The notes beneath the pieces are model-generated. The model saw only the letters and a program-made list of their open reading frames with translations, had not been told where the DNA came from and did not search any database. Made by a program: the position numbers and the translations under genes. Below are positions 8,292 through 17,820 of a DNA stretch of 64,000 nt, piece by piece. The stretch comes from an uncultured Methanobrevibacter sp. (GTDB lineage Archaea > Methanobacteriota > Methanobacteria > Methanobacteriales > Methanobacteriaceae). Where the stretch lies: positions 54,877 to 118,876 of the forward strand of contig NZ_CACWVY010000001.1 of assembly GCF_902764455.1 (NCBI RefSeq), written 5' to 3'. Positions within the stretch are counted from its first letter, which is position 1, and each line of letters starts with the position of its first letter.

Positions 8292-9276
8292 CCTCACTCC
8301 TTAATCTTGGGTCGACATATTGATAAACCAAATCTGCGATGAAATTTCCCATAAATACAAAAATAGCACTGATAATAACAATACCCAACAATAAAGGAAC
8401 ATCTGACCTTAGTCCTGCAGCTACTGTTGCCTGACCAATTCCAGGGTAAGCAAATACCTGTTCAACAAGGATTGTTCCCCCAAATAATTCATTGAATGAC
8501 AGAAATTGAATTGTGATTGCCGGAAGTAAAATATTTCTTATTCCGTGATTTTTGATTATACCCCAGAAACTTTCACCTCTAGCTTGTGCAAACAGGAAAT
8601 AATCGCTTCTTTTTACACTTATAAGCTTATCTCTTGTATACATAGTAAGAGAAGCAATTCCCACAACACTTAAAGTTATTGCAGGCAATATCAACCTATA
8701 TAACCATTGCCAAAATGTCACCGTATCAGACAGTTGCCCGATTGGAACCGAAAGTCCTATTGGGAACCATCCCAAATACACTGAAAAAACCATTAAAAAT
8801 ACTAATCCTATCCAAAAAGTTGGTGTGGACTGTAATATGTAACAGTAAGTTTTAATTGCTTTGTCTGCCCAACTGCCTTCCTTTGCACCGGCAATCACGC
8901 CTAAACCAAAACCTACAACTGCAGATATCACCCATGAAACCACCATAAGTGTTAATGAAGCTGTGAATTTTTGTGCAATAACTTCAGTCACAGGAACCCT
9001 ATAAATCAATGAAAAACCCATGCTTCCAGATGCCAATGTTTGAAGCCATCCCACAACTCTTTCTGCTAACGATAAATTTGTTCCCCAATATTCTCCAATA
9101 ATGGCTAATTGTTCTTGACTGACAATTCTTTGTCCAAGATAAGCTTTTACAGGATCAATTGGAGATAATTGTACCATTATAAAACTGATTGCTGCAATAA
9201 CAATTAATAAAATTAGTAATCTAATAGCTTTAAACCCTAAAAATTTAGCTAATTTCTTATTGTTAATTTTAATCAT
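8281..9276 (-). CDS. ABC transporter permease (NikB/DppB type), importer 2
   Basis: The first permease has 331 residues. An N-terminal membrane helix is followed by VQLSPIDPVKAYLGQ, the periplasmic-type loop typical of this family, then five more membrane segments and an EAA-type loop (RDKLISVKRSDYFLFAQARG). The C-terminus ends in YVDPRLR, the family signature. It lies 67 bp downstream of the binding protein gene and overlaps the NikC-type gene. Confidence 0.87.
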   Translation of the reverse strand: MIKINNKKLAKFLGFKAIRLLILLIVIAAISFIMVQLSPIDPVKAYLGQRIVSQEQLAIIGEYWGTNLSLAERVVGWLQTLASGSMGFSLIYRVPVTEVIAQKFTASLTLMVVSWVISAVVGFGLGVIAGAKEGSWADKAIKTYCYILQSTPTFWIGLVFLMVFSVYLGWFPIGLSVPIGQLSDTVTFWQWLYRLILPAITLSVVGIASLTMYTRDKLISVKRSDYFLFAQARGESFWGIIKNHGIRNILLPAITIQFLSFNELFGGTILVEQVFAYPGIGQATVAAGLRSDVPLLLGIVIISAIFVFMGNFIADLVYQYVDPRLRSEDDE

Positions 9277-9343
9277 CTCGTAATTTGTTTTAAAAAAAAA
9301 GGGAATAAAAAATGATTTATAAAATAAATCATCCTTTATTTAA

Positions 9344-10963
9344 TTATTTACCTGCAGTTCCGTTAGAAGTTTCATTTACACGTTTCCAATCGTATATGTT
9401 ACCCCAGATATCTCCACCGTGTGGGTAAATGAGATGTGTACCGTTGGAAATGTCTAAATCATTACTTACAAAGTAAGTATAATCTACAGTACCAATCCAT
9501 AAAAATGGATAACTGGTAGCAGATTGTTGAGCTGCTTGAGACCATGTGGAATATGAACTGTTTAAATCTTGAGCCATAGCCTGGTCAATTAATGAGTCTA
9601 CTTGAGAATCATTGAGACCCTCAGGGTTATCATAACCCACGAAAGCTACTCTTGAATCGTATTGGTGTTCAATTTCATATGGATCTGCTGAACCGAATCC
9701 CCATACTACGCCCTGACTGTATATATTAGGATCAATATCATCCCAGCTTCCACCTACAGGAGTGACTTCAATACCAATTTGTTTAGCCTGTTCTGCAACA
9801 GCTACTGCAATAGCTTGTCTTTCAGTTGCTTTGGCATTATAATATATTGAAAATGCTGCTTTTGTACCGTTTTTCTCTACAATACCATCACCATTAGTAT
9901 CATTCCAACCGGCATCTGAGAGAACTTTTTTAGCTTCATCTACTTGACCGTCTTTCATTGAAGAATTATATGACCATCCTAATTGGTCAGCGACACCAGT
10001 GTAGGATACGTTACCATATCCATTAAATGCACCATCCAATAATGATTGTCTGTTAATACCAATGTTTAATGCTTCCCTAATTGCAGGATCACCAGTTACA
10101 TTGTTACCTATAGTAACATTATCTTCACTTAATTTTCCTTCAGCCATTTGTGTTGGCAAGGATATTCCACGTACATCAATAGAATCAAAGTATTCCAAGT
10201 GGTATCCATTTACAGTTTCATTTGCGTATGCAAGTTGTACTTCAGCAATATCCACATCACCGTTTTTAACTGCTGCAAATGCTGCATCAGGGTCTAGGAA
10301 CAAATTGGTTATTTTTTCGAAATATGGTTTTGGTCCGTAGTAATCAGGATTTTTTTCTAAGATAAATTGTTGTCCTTTATCCCATTGAGCTAATTTATAA
10401 GGACCTGAACCAATTGGGTTTTGTCCATAGGAATCTTCTTTATAATTTGCTTCAGGAACAATTCCTACATCAGTTAATTTGTTAATGAATGTGGAATCTG
10501 ATTTGTTAAGAGTGAATACTACTTTATTTCCTTCAGCTGTTGCATTATTCATGGAGCTTAAATCTGCTCCTTCACCTAATTCTTTAGCTTTATTATATGA
10601 AAATGCTACATCTTTTGCTGTTAATTTTGAACCGTCAGTAAATTTAACATCATCACGAATATCTACTGTGTATGTTTTAAAATCATCAGAAATAGTATAA
10701 TTTGTAGCCAAATCATTTACGAAATTGTTGTCTTTATCTCTTTTAAGAATTGTACTTTGTATAAGAGGTTCTGTTCCAGAATCGTGGTATCCCCAACCGT
10801 GCATTGGGTCAAAACCAAATTCAGGTTCTTCACCGTGAGCAGCAACACAAGCTACTAATTCATTAGCAGCATGCTTTGTGTTTCCTCCCCCCATGGTGAC
10901 AGCTGCTATACCAACTATTGCTATAACAACTATAATTGCACCTATAATATATTTGTTATCCAT
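9344..10963 (-). CDS. ABC transporter substrate-binding protein, nickel/peptide type, importer 2
   Basis: This 539-residue solute-binding protein of the SBP_bac_5 class is anchored by one N-terminal hydrophobic segment (residues 5-24), then a Gly-rich linker. The mature part opens with VACVAAHGEEPEFGFDP, and later shows DDVKFTDGSKLTAKDVAFSYN, the usual family motif, and NPIGSGPYKL. The ATG at 10963 follows a GAGGAAA ribosome binding site; a longer form from 11008 would have a hydrophilic extension before the anchor. Operator C lies 52-90 bp upstream. Ligand is inferred as nickel or a metal-chelate complex rather than peptide, because of the operator shared with the nicotianamine synthase locus. 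Confidence 0.85.
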   Translation of the reverse strand: MDNKYIIGAIIVVIAIVGIAAVTMGGGNTKHAANELVACVAAHGEEPEFGFDPMHGWGYHDSGTEPLIQSTILKRDKDNNFVNDLATNYTISDDFKTYTVDIRDDVKFTDGSKLTAKDVAFSYNKAKELGEGADLSSMNNATAEGNKVVFTLNKSDSTFINKLTDVGIVPEANYKEDSYGQNPIGSGPYKLAQWDKGQQFILEKNPDYYGPKPYFEKITNLFLDPDAAFAAVKNGDVDIAEVQLAYANETVNGYHLEYFDSIDVRGISLPTQMAEGKLSEDNVTIGNNVTGDPAIREALNIGINRQSLLDGAFNGYGNVSYTGVADQLGWSYNSSMKDGQVDEAKKVLSDAGWNDTNGDGIVEKNGTKAAFSIYYNAKATERQAIAVAVAEQAKQIGIEVTPVGGSWDDIDPNIYSQGVVWGFGSADPYEIEHQYDSRVAFVGYDNPEGLNDSQVDSLIDQAMAQDLNSSYSTWSQAAQQSATSYPFLWIGTVDYTYFVSNDLDISNGTHLIYPHGGDIWGNIYDWKRVNETSNGTAGK

Positions 10964-11014
10964 TTTTATTTCCTCATCATAAATTAATAAAATCAAAGGC
11001 AATATCATTAGTCA

Positions 11015-11053
11015 GTATTACGAAATTATAAAAATTAAATAAATAAGTAATAC
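11015..11053. promoter_or_regulatory. operator C, GTATTAC-N25-GTAATAC
   Basis: GTATTAC (11015-11021) and GTAATAC (11047-11053) repeat the spacing of operators A and B exactly. A leftward TATA-like element lies at about 11084-11094, placing the operator over or just after the expected start of transcription. An extra single half-site GTATTAC is at 11129-11135. Confidence 0.7.
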
Positions 11054-11159
11054 TTATTTTAATAAAGATATTACAATAAATAGTATATTTATAAGAGTAT
11101 TTAAAAATTACGATTAAATTTAAAAAAAGTATTACTAAATGAATTAAAAAAAAATGAAA

Positions 11160-13556
11160 TTAGAATAGTGGATCTTTCACCATTCCAATTCTAAAGGAGT
11201 TTAAGATAACTAAAAGAGTTAATCCCAAGTCCCCAACACCAACAGACATCATCAGAGTTATAATACCTACAATTGCAAGTACTGCACATAAAAATTTAAT
11301 TACAATTGCAAAAGTAATGTTTTGTTTGATAATGCCCATTGTTTTACGGCTTAAAGAGAAGAGATACGGAAGCTTTGATATGTCATCCTGCATTAATGCA
11401 ATATCTGCTGTTTCAATAGCTACATCAGAACCCGCTGCACCCATTGCAATACCTATGTTTGCACGTGCCAGTGCCGGTGCATCATTAATACCGTCACCAA
11501 CCATTGCAACATCACCGAATTTGTTTCTTATTGTATCCAAGATATTTAACTTATCTTCAGGAAGCAAATCTGAAAAAACATGCTGAATACCAATTTCAGA
11601 AGCAACCTTATGGGCTGCCAGTTTATTATCACCAGTGAGCATTACGGTTTCAACACCTCTCTGTTTTAAATCGTTGATAACTTCTGAAGCGTTGTCCTTG
11701 ATTTTATCTGATACTGTGATTAAACCAATGACTTTTTCAGCATTTCCAATAAATATGATTGTATTTCCTTCAGCAGTATATCTATTAATTTCATCTCTTG
11801 AAATATCAAATGAACTTCCTTCAATCAAAGATTCATTTGCTGCATAGAACTGTTCACCGTTAATGTAAGCAATAATTCCTTTTCCAGGAACATTTTTAAA
11901 CTCTTCAATTGTATCGGAAACTATATTATTTTCATTAGCATAATTCACGATTGCCTGAGCAATTGGGTGGGAAGATTCAGATTCCAGAGCAGACGCAATT
12001 TTAACAATGTCTTCTTCAGAATAATTTTCATCTAAAACCTTAATCTCATTTAATACAAATTTTCCTTCTGTTAAAGTACCAGTCTTATCAAAGATTACTG
12101 CTTTAACATTACGCATTTCTTCAACATATGAACTTCCTTTGATAATAACACCATTTCTGGTGGCTGAAGTAATTGCAGAAACCATTCCCACAGGTGTTGA
12201 AATTAAAAATGCACATGGACATGAGATTACCAGCAGTGAAAGAGCTTTATAAACCCAATCTATTAAGTTTTGGCCAAACAATAATGGCGGAATTACTGCA
12301 ACACACAGTGCACCAATCATCATGGCAGGAGTATAATATTTAGATACTCTCTCAACCAGGGTTTCGGTTTCTGATCTGTTAAGCTGTGAACGTTTAACCA
12401 ATGTCACAATTTTTGAGATAACTGAATCTTTAGCTGCAGTAGTTACTTTAATTTCCAGGTATCCATCTTCATTTACAGTTCCAGAAAATACATCATCCCC
12501 AATTTCTTTTAGGACTGGAACGCTTTCACCAGTAATGGAAGCCTGGTTAATTGAAGAAGAACCTGAAATTACTTTCCCATCCAATGGAACCTTATCACCA
12601 GGTTTTACAATAACAATATCACCAATATTTACTTCATCGACATTCCTAATTTCTTCTTTATCTCCAACTTTAACTCTTGCAGTATCCGGAGTAATTTCAA
12701 CTAATGATTTAATTGAACGTTGAGCTCTAAGTTCGGCATAGTCCTCTAAAAATTCTGCAATATAATACAAGAAAGTGACCGCAGCACCTTCTTCAGGATG
12801 TCCAATGATAAATGATGCAATACAAGCAATTGACAATAACATTGCAGGACCAACAGTGTGTCTTTTAACTAATGAGTTATAAGCGGAAATAGCAATTTCA
12901 TAACCTGCAATAACTGCACCAATCATATAAGTTATAGTAACAACAGTTGGACTAAATGACAGCCATTCAAAAATATGTCCTAAAACAAATAATATACCAC
13001 TGGCAACGATTATTTGTATCGGTCTATTGGACAATAGTGGTTTTCCTTCAGCCAATAATTCTTCATCATCGTCATCATCTGCACAATCAGGACAACCACA
13101 AAGACTTATATCACCATCATGCTCATGGTCATGACAACCACAATCATCATCAGTACAAACATCATCTTCATGATGATGCTCATGCTCATGATTATGCTCA
13201 TGTTCGTGGCCATGGTCATGATGATGCTCATGCTCATGATTATGCTCATGTTCGTGGCCATGGTCATGATGATGCTCATGTTCGTGATCATGGTCATGTT
13301 CATCATCATCTGCACAATCAGGGCAACCACAAAGCTTTAAATCAACATCTTCATCATAATCTATTTTTTCGCTATGATCATATATACTTAAATCAGTTTT
13401 TGCCTGATAATCTCTCAGTAACTGCTTATTATAATGGTCAGGATTTTCACAGTGAATTTCATCACAATTTGGGTCTAAACAGATGTAATCATAATGTTTG
13501 GGATTGCGGCAATTCTCATCAAGGCAATCAGAATCATAACATCTATTTTCTACCAT
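11160..13556 (-). CDS. heavy-metal-translocating P1B-type ATPase with His-rich N-terminus (Zn/Cd/Co-type)
   Basis: This 798-residue metal pump resembles the ZntA/CadA group. It has the transmembrane CPC motif at 446-448, the phosphorylation site DKTGT at D490, a TGES actuator motif, the MLTGDN nucleotide-domain motif and GDGINDAPAL. The N-terminus is unusual. It has no standard GMxCxxC domain; instead there are two Cys-rich pieces (CYDSDCLDENC and CLDPNCDEIHC), two copies of LCGCPDCADDD and, between them, a His/Glu/Asp-rich tract built from a 16-residue repeat. This should bind several metal ions. GGTGAT precedes the ATG. It lies 18 bp after an ArsR-type regulator gene and is probably co-transcribed with it. 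Confidence 0.9.
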   Translation of the reverse strand: MVENRCYDSDCLDENCRNPKHYDYICLDPNCDEIHCENPDHYNKQLLRDYQAKTDLSIYDHSEKIDYDEDVDLKLCGCPDCADDDEHDHDHEHEHHHDHGHEHEHNHEHEHHHDHGHEHEHNHEHEHHHEDDVCTDDDCGCHDHEHDGDISLCGCPDCADDDDDEELLAEGKPLLSNRPIQIIVASGILFVLGHIFEWLSFSPTVVTITYMIGAVIAGYEIAISAYNSLVKRHTVGPAMLLSIACIASFIIGHPEEGAAVTFLYYIAEFLEDYAELRAQRSIKSLVEITPDTARVKVGDKEEIRNVDEVNIGDIVIVKPGDKVPLDGKVISGSSSINQASITGESVPVLKEIGDDVFSGTVNEDGYLEIKVTTAAKDSVISKIVTLVKRSQLNRSETETLVERVSKYYTPAMMIGALCVAVIPPLLFGQNLIDWVYKALSLLVISCPCAFLISTPVGMVSAITSATRNGVIIKGSSYVEEMRNVKAVIFDKTGTLTEGKFVLNEIKVLDENYSEEDIVKIASALESESSHPIAQAIVNYANENNIVSDTIEEFKNVPGKGIIAYINGEQFYAANESLIEGSSFDISRDEINRYTAEGNTIIFIGNAEKVIGLITVSDKIKDNASEVINDLKQRGVETVMLTGDNKLAAHKVASEIGIQHVFSDLLPEDKLNILDTIRNKFGDVAMVGDGINDAPALARANIGIAMGAAGSDVAIETADIALMQDDISKLPYLFSLSRKTMGIIKQNITFAIVIKFLCAVLAIVGIITLMMSVGVGDLGLTLLVILNSFRIGMVKDPLF
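13168..13300. repeat. 48-bp tandem repeat encoding the His-rich tract
   Basis: Copies start at 13168, 13216 and 13264 (the last one partial) with exact 48-bp spacing, 16 codons each. On the coding strand the unit encodes alternating His, Glu and Asp with one Gly and one Asn. The near-identity of the copies suggests recent expansion by slippage or unequal exchange. Confidence 0.85.
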
Positions 13557-13574
13557 AGTATCACCAATTAAAAA

Positions 13575-13949
13575 TTATTCTAATATATGTTCTAAACCTA
13601 CTTTATAAATCATTTCAATGTGAAGGTCTGTGAGGGAATATCTGGCCATTTTTCCTTCTTTTTGATATTTTACCATATTGTTGGCACGTAATATTCTTAA
13701 TTGATTTGAAACAGTAGTTTGGTTTAAATCAAGTGCTTCACAGATATCGCAAACACATAAATCTTCAATACACAGCAGGGAAATAATTTTTAATCTTGTC
13801 GGATTTCCAAATATTTTGAAAAATTCTGAAAGTTCTGTAAATTCAGCTTCATCGGGTATGCGCTCTTTTACACGACCTACAACATCTTCATGAGAGTCGA
13901 ATATTTCACACATATCCTCATTTTTGTTTTCAAGATTATTATTTTCCAT
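13575..13949 (-). CDS. ArsR/SmtB-family metal-sensing repressor
   Basis: This winged-helix repressor has about 124 residues. The core FKIFGNPTRLKIISLL, the DLCVCDICEALDLNQTTVSNQLRILR recognition region and the MARYSL wing are typical. The C-terminal helix has D-x-H, then ten residues, then H-x-x-E (DLH...HILE), matching the alpha-5 zinc site of SmtB/CzrA. Cysteines in DLCVCDIC could make an additional alpha-3 site as in CadC. The ATG at 13949 is preferred with a GTGAT site before it. It precedes the metal ATPase gene by 18 bp and most likely represses the operon until Zn, Cd or Co binds. Confidence 0.9.
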   Translation of the reverse strand: MENNNLENKNEDMCEIFDSHEDVVGRVKERIPDEAEFTELSEFFKIFGNPTRLKIISLLCIEDLCVCDICEALDLNQTTVSNQLRILRANNMVKYQKEGKMARYSLTDLHIEMIYKVGLEHILE

Positions 13950-13972
13950 AGTCATCACATATATTATATATT

Positions 13973-14030
13973 TACATATTATGATATGATTATGTATTTA
14001 AATGTTTTCATATCATGATATTGTGATATG
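13973..14030. promoter_or_regulatory. probable ArsR/SmtB operator region
   Basis: Nested inverted repeats lie just upstream of the regulator gene: TACATA-N12-TATGTA (13973-13996), ATGATATGA-N18-TCATATCAT (13981-14016) and CATATC-N10-GATATG (14009-14030). They resemble AT-rich imperfect 12-2-12 sites of this family and overlap the expected leftward promoter. Confidence 0.6.
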
Positions 14031-14229
14031 TTAAAATTTGTTTATTAAAAAATGGAAAAATAAATCACACAGTATATATATTAAACTCATGATAATGCTA
14101 AAAAAGCACGATATTTAGAAAATATTTATATGCTTTGAAATAATAAATTAAAAACATAATAAGTAATTTAAAATAAATTTTTAATACTTTTTATAAAAAA
14201 ATATTTTTAAATTAAGGATAGGAGTAAAT

Positions 14230-14949
14230 ATGATAAGAAGAAAAAAACTGATTATAGCAATTTTACTTGTTATTCTTCTTGGACTTCTTGCTATGATTGC
14301 TGGAGCATTATTCTTAGGCGGTCCCGATTTGACTGCAGAAGATAAAAATATCTTAGTATTAGCTTCAGATAAGGAAGAACAGTCCCATGGATCGGTAGAT
14401 ATGGCATTTATGGTACACTTAGTAAACGGTTCACTTGACAATTATACTCCAGTATACCCTGGAGGAATGACACATCCAAGTGTAGCCTCACCAGTTACAT
14501 CAGGAAACCTGCTTCTTCACGATTCATTGTGGAGCGGAACTGATCAGGGTATGGATTATGCTGCAGAGATTGTAGAGGCCAATACCGGAATGCATGCAGA
14601 TGCAGTAGTAATTGTTTATTCTGATGGTGTTGATGCAGTAATCGATTCAATAAGGCCACTTTATGTTGACGGCCAAGTAAGTAATTTGTCCGCAACTGAC
14701 ATTGTACGTTCAAATGATGCTTACAATGGATATCCTGGAAGTGAAAACGTTCAAGGAAACATGTCCAGAGGAGATTCAGTAATGGTTTTAGTAAAAGCTC
14801 TTGTTAACGCTACTAAAGACCCTGAAAAGAAAAGTACTATGGTAAAAACTGCTCTTGATCAGTACACAAAAGGAAATATCCTCATGAAACCAAGCGGGTC
14901 ATTTACAAAATTACTCGCAACTAAAGGATTCGAAAGCTTGGCGAGATGA
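14230..14949 (+). CDS. membrane-anchored DUF4012-like protein
   Basis: This 239-residue protein has an N-terminal RRKK followed by one membrane helix (about residues 7-30) and an extracytoplasmic domain. The domain has the DUF4012-type segments NILVLASDKEEQ, DMAFMVHLVNGS and HADAVVIVYSDGVDAVIDSI. DUF4012 proteins are distantly related to LytR-CpsA-Psr domains, but no function is established. The ribosome binding site is AGGATAGGAG. It stands alone and ends in a strong hairpin terminator. Confidence 0.6.
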   Translation: MIRRKKLIIAILLVILLGLLAMIAGALFLGGPDLTAEDKNILVLASDKEEQSHGSVDMAFMVHLVNGSLDNYTPVYPGGMTHPSVASPVTSGNLLLHDSLWSGTDQGMDYAAEIVEANTGMHADAVVIVYSDGVDAVIDSIRPLYVDGQVSNLSATDIVRSNDAYNGYPGSENVQGNMSRGDSVMVLVKALVNATKDPEKKSTMVKTALDQYTKGNILMKPSGSFTKLLATKGFESLAR

Positions 14950-14962
14950 AACATATATTAAT

Positions 14963-14998
14963 CTTTAAAGAATTCATATTCTTTAAAGAACTTTTTTT
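14963..14998 (+). terminator. hairpin with T-tract
   Basis: A perfect 11-bp stem (14963-14973 with 14978-14988) and a 4-base loop are followed by a run of seven T, 13 bp after the stop codon of the DUF4012 gene. Confidence 0.7.
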
Positions 14999-15225
14999 AT
15001 TCTATTTTAAAATTTAATTTAACATTAACAATTTGAGCCAACAGGCAAAACTTGTTTTTTAAAAGTTCTAGATATATATCCTGACTTAAATTTAGATTTG
15101 ATTTTAAAAAACATCAACGTTAATGTAAAAACTCATTAATTAAATTAAAAGAAAATATTCATGTGTTGGTTTTATTCGCCGCAAAATAGTGCAAATTGAA
15201 AAACTGAAATAATATTGAAACAATA

Positions 15226-17484
15226 TTAATCAACATCCTTTAAAGCTTCAACCATGTCCAAATCATTGATTTTATCTGAAAACAATAAGTTTACAAAAAT
15301 GGATATTGAAAATGTTATTGCAGCAGTTAACAGAATATTTCCCCAAGTTAAAGAAGGAACATAATAAAGTGAATCACCAGCAGCATTCATCATTAATGTC
15401 ATGAAATAAAATCCTAGAGGAATTCCAAAAATAAAACCTATTGAAGTGAAAACCAGATTCTGAGTCAATAATAATTTCCTTAAGAAACGTGTTTTAAAAC
15501 CCAACACCTTTAATGTAGCAATTTCCCTTTCCATTTCTGTAAATGATAGAATTTCCAAATTATAAATAACAAGAACGGCCAAGATTCCTGCAACTATTGT
15601 CACTACATAAACCATCATCATTACAGATGTTGTCATCAAATCCCAGCTTTCCTTCATATCATCAATACTGGTGGCAGATTTAATGGAATCAAAGTTCTCT
15701 CCGAATTTTTCAGAAGTTAAAATATTTGTTGGAGTGAAATTCAAACCCTGATTATCCAAAGTATCCGGAGACATTATCAAACCTTGGGAGATAGGTTCTG
15801 CATGTATCTGACCTATTTTAGATGTAACCCAGTCATCACTTCCCACAATGTGCCATCTAATCTTATCTCCCTTAGCCAGATTAAATCTATCTGCAAGCTT
15901 TGTTGAAATGGATACATCACCCTCATCAATATCAATCGGATTTCTGTTGCTGTCCGTATATGATATCAAATCCGTGTTGTTCGATGCAAGTAATGTCACC
16001 GTGTCTTCAATGCCATTGGCTTTAATCTCAATTGACTGCTGCATTATAAAACTGCCGTTGGTTTCGTTTAAAACATAATAAAGTTCCATTGGATTTGCAT
16101 CTCTGGCAATTTGGAGTTTAGATTCAAAATGACTAATGTCATCGTATTCCCATGATTTCAATTCATCCAAACTGTCATTCATACCAAAAGCAGCAATTAG
16201 AAGTGCAACACAACCCATAACTCCAATTATTGTCATGACTGCCCTGAATTTATTAACACTTGCATCCCTCCAATTCCACCGGATATTGAAATTTAAGTGC
16301 TTCCAAAGTCCTGACCTTTCAATGAAACTCTTTGAAGAAATGTTGGGAGCCTTTGGCCTCATTGCATTTGCTGGATTTTCCTTGGAAATCCTTCTGCATG
16401 AGAGATAAGTAACAAAAACTGACAGCACAACCAGCAATACAGCAATGTATACGAAACTCATATCAAAACCGGGATGCCATGAAGGCATGCTATAATTGAC
16501 AGACATTGACGGATAAAACATTTTGGGAATAATCATAGGTCCTGTTATCAAACCGAGAATAGCTCCTGCCAAAACCGGGAAAAATGCATAGGACAAATAG
16601 TGCAGGATTATTCTTGAATCTTTAAAACCTACCGCTTTCAAAATGCCAATTTGTGTCCTTTGATGAGAAACTATTCTTGTCATAGTTGTAAGAAGTGTTA
16701 AAAAAGTTACCAAAATAAAAACAATCGGAAATACATCCCCTATCATCTTGTGCTGAGTCATTTCATCTCCAAATTTAGATACACTAAGATGGTCCTGCTG
16801 TTTAGTGAATGACAAATAATCAATAGAATCATCAAGTTTTTGGTTAAATTCTTTATCTGATAAATCATATTTAACCAGAAGAGTATTGTATTGCAAATCT
16901 TCAGGATATGCTTTGCTTGACAGGTATGCAAAACCCATCTGTGAAAAATCAGGAGTGAACGAACTTGGAGAAGTTTCATATACATATTCAGGAGAATAGC
17001 CTATTCCTTTAATCTCCTTTTTAATTTTCAAACCATCAAATTCAAATGTGAGGTTATCTCCAACATGAAGGTCCCTCTCATCTGCAAAACGTTTATCAAG
17101 CCATACTCCTGAATCATCAGAAGCATTAAAATCGTTACCTTCTGCGGTATAAAACTTCGAAATCGTTCCTTTCTCTACAAAATGCAGAGTAATATCGGGC
17201 TTTCCGTCCATTTCCGCCACTGACTGAACAACCCCCTGTCTGTCAGACTGGGTTGAAAATTCATTTATTTTGCCAACATCAACTGAATCAAAATCCGTAT
17301 TGTAAATCCAGCCATCAGCCAGATTAGTTTGATCGTAATAATCATTGGAAGTTTGCACTAACCCATAATACTCTGAGTATATTCCGCTGTAAGCAAATAT
17401 ACCTATAAACGCCATTAGAAATATAGCAATAAACTGTGTTTTATTGATTTTTATATCCCTAAGCATTTTTCGAGAAAGTGACAT
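15226..17484 (-). CDS. ABC transporter permease, FtsX/MacB type
   Basis: This 752-residue permease has an N-terminal membrane helix, a large extracytoplasmic domain, three membrane helices, a second extracytoplasmic domain and three more helices. That is the double-FtsX-domain layout of large MacB-type exporters. FtsX signatures include TQIGILKAVGFKDSRI after the first helix of the first domain and REIATLKVLGFKTRF in the second. It probably works with the ATPase at 17821-18525, the next gene upstream on the same strand. A TATA-like element about 25 bp before the ATG suggests it can be transcribed on its own, perhaps without a leader. Confidence 0.8.
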   Translation of the reverse strand: MSLSRKMLRDIKINKTQFIAIFLMAFIGIFAYSGIYSEYYGLVQTSNDYYDQTNLADGWIYNTDFDSVDVGKINEFSTQSDRQGVVQSVAEMDGKPDITLHFVEKGTISKFYTAEGNDFNASDDSGVWLDKRFADERDLHVGDNLTFEFDGLKIKKEIKGIGYSPEYVYETSPSSFTPDFSQMGFAYLSSKAYPEDLQYNTLLVKYDLSDKEFNQKLDDSIDYLSFTKQQDHLSVSKFGDEMTQHKMIGDVFPIVFILVTFLTLLTTMTRIVSHQRTQIGILKAVGFKDSRIILHYLSYAFFPVLAGAILGLITGPMIIPKMFYPSMSVNYSMPSWHPGFDMSFVYIAVLLVVLSVFVTYLSCRRISKENPANAMRPKAPNISSKSFIERSGLWKHLNFNIRWNWRDASVNKFRAVMTIIGVMGCVALLIAAFGMNDSLDELKSWEYDDISHFESKLQIARDANPMELYYVLNETNGSFIMQQSIEIKANGIEDTVTLLASNNTDLISYTDSNRNPIDIDEGDVSISTKLADRFNLAKGDKIRWHIVGSDDWVTSKIGQIHAEPISQGLIMSPDTLDNQGLNFTPTNILTSEKFGENFDSIKSATSIDDMKESWDLMTTSVMMMVYVVTIVAGILAVLVIYNLEILSFTEMEREIATLKVLGFKTRFLRKLLLTQNLVFTSIGFIFGIPLGFYFMTLMMNAAGDSLYYVPSLTWGNILLTAAITFSISIFVNLLFSDKINDLDMVEALKDVD

Positions 17485-17820
17485 AATATAATATTAGAAC
17501 ATATTTATATAAAAAACTGTTTAAAAATAATTTCTTTGATTGAAATATTGTGCAACATTTATTGAAGCAAATCTACAAACAACATCACTATAATTCAGAT
17601 TAAATAAGTGAAATTTGATTAAAAATTCAATTCTATAGATACAATCAAATAATCAAAGAAAAACCACAGTAAAAACATAACCGGCTATATATATAAAAAG
17701 AATTACAATTGAAAAATAAAATGCCATTTAAGTTAATAATTGCAAATTAATCCATAAACAGAAGAACTCTAGCTCTCCCGCCATATTTCAGTTAAAGATT
17801 TACTTAACAAAAAAATCAAA
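17485..17820. other. intergenic region between exporter genes
   Basis: This 336-bp AT-rich stretch separates the exporter ATPase and permease genes. It holds TATA-like sequences near 17500 and 17690 and no convincing reading frame. The gap is unusually long for partner genes on one strand. Confidence 0.4.

Noticed and set aside
12956..13558. A 200-residue His-rich frame on the plus strand
   Set aside because: It is the antisense shadow of the His-rich N-terminus of the metal P-ATPase; low-complexity repeats keep several frames open. The minus-strand gene has full catalytic motifs.
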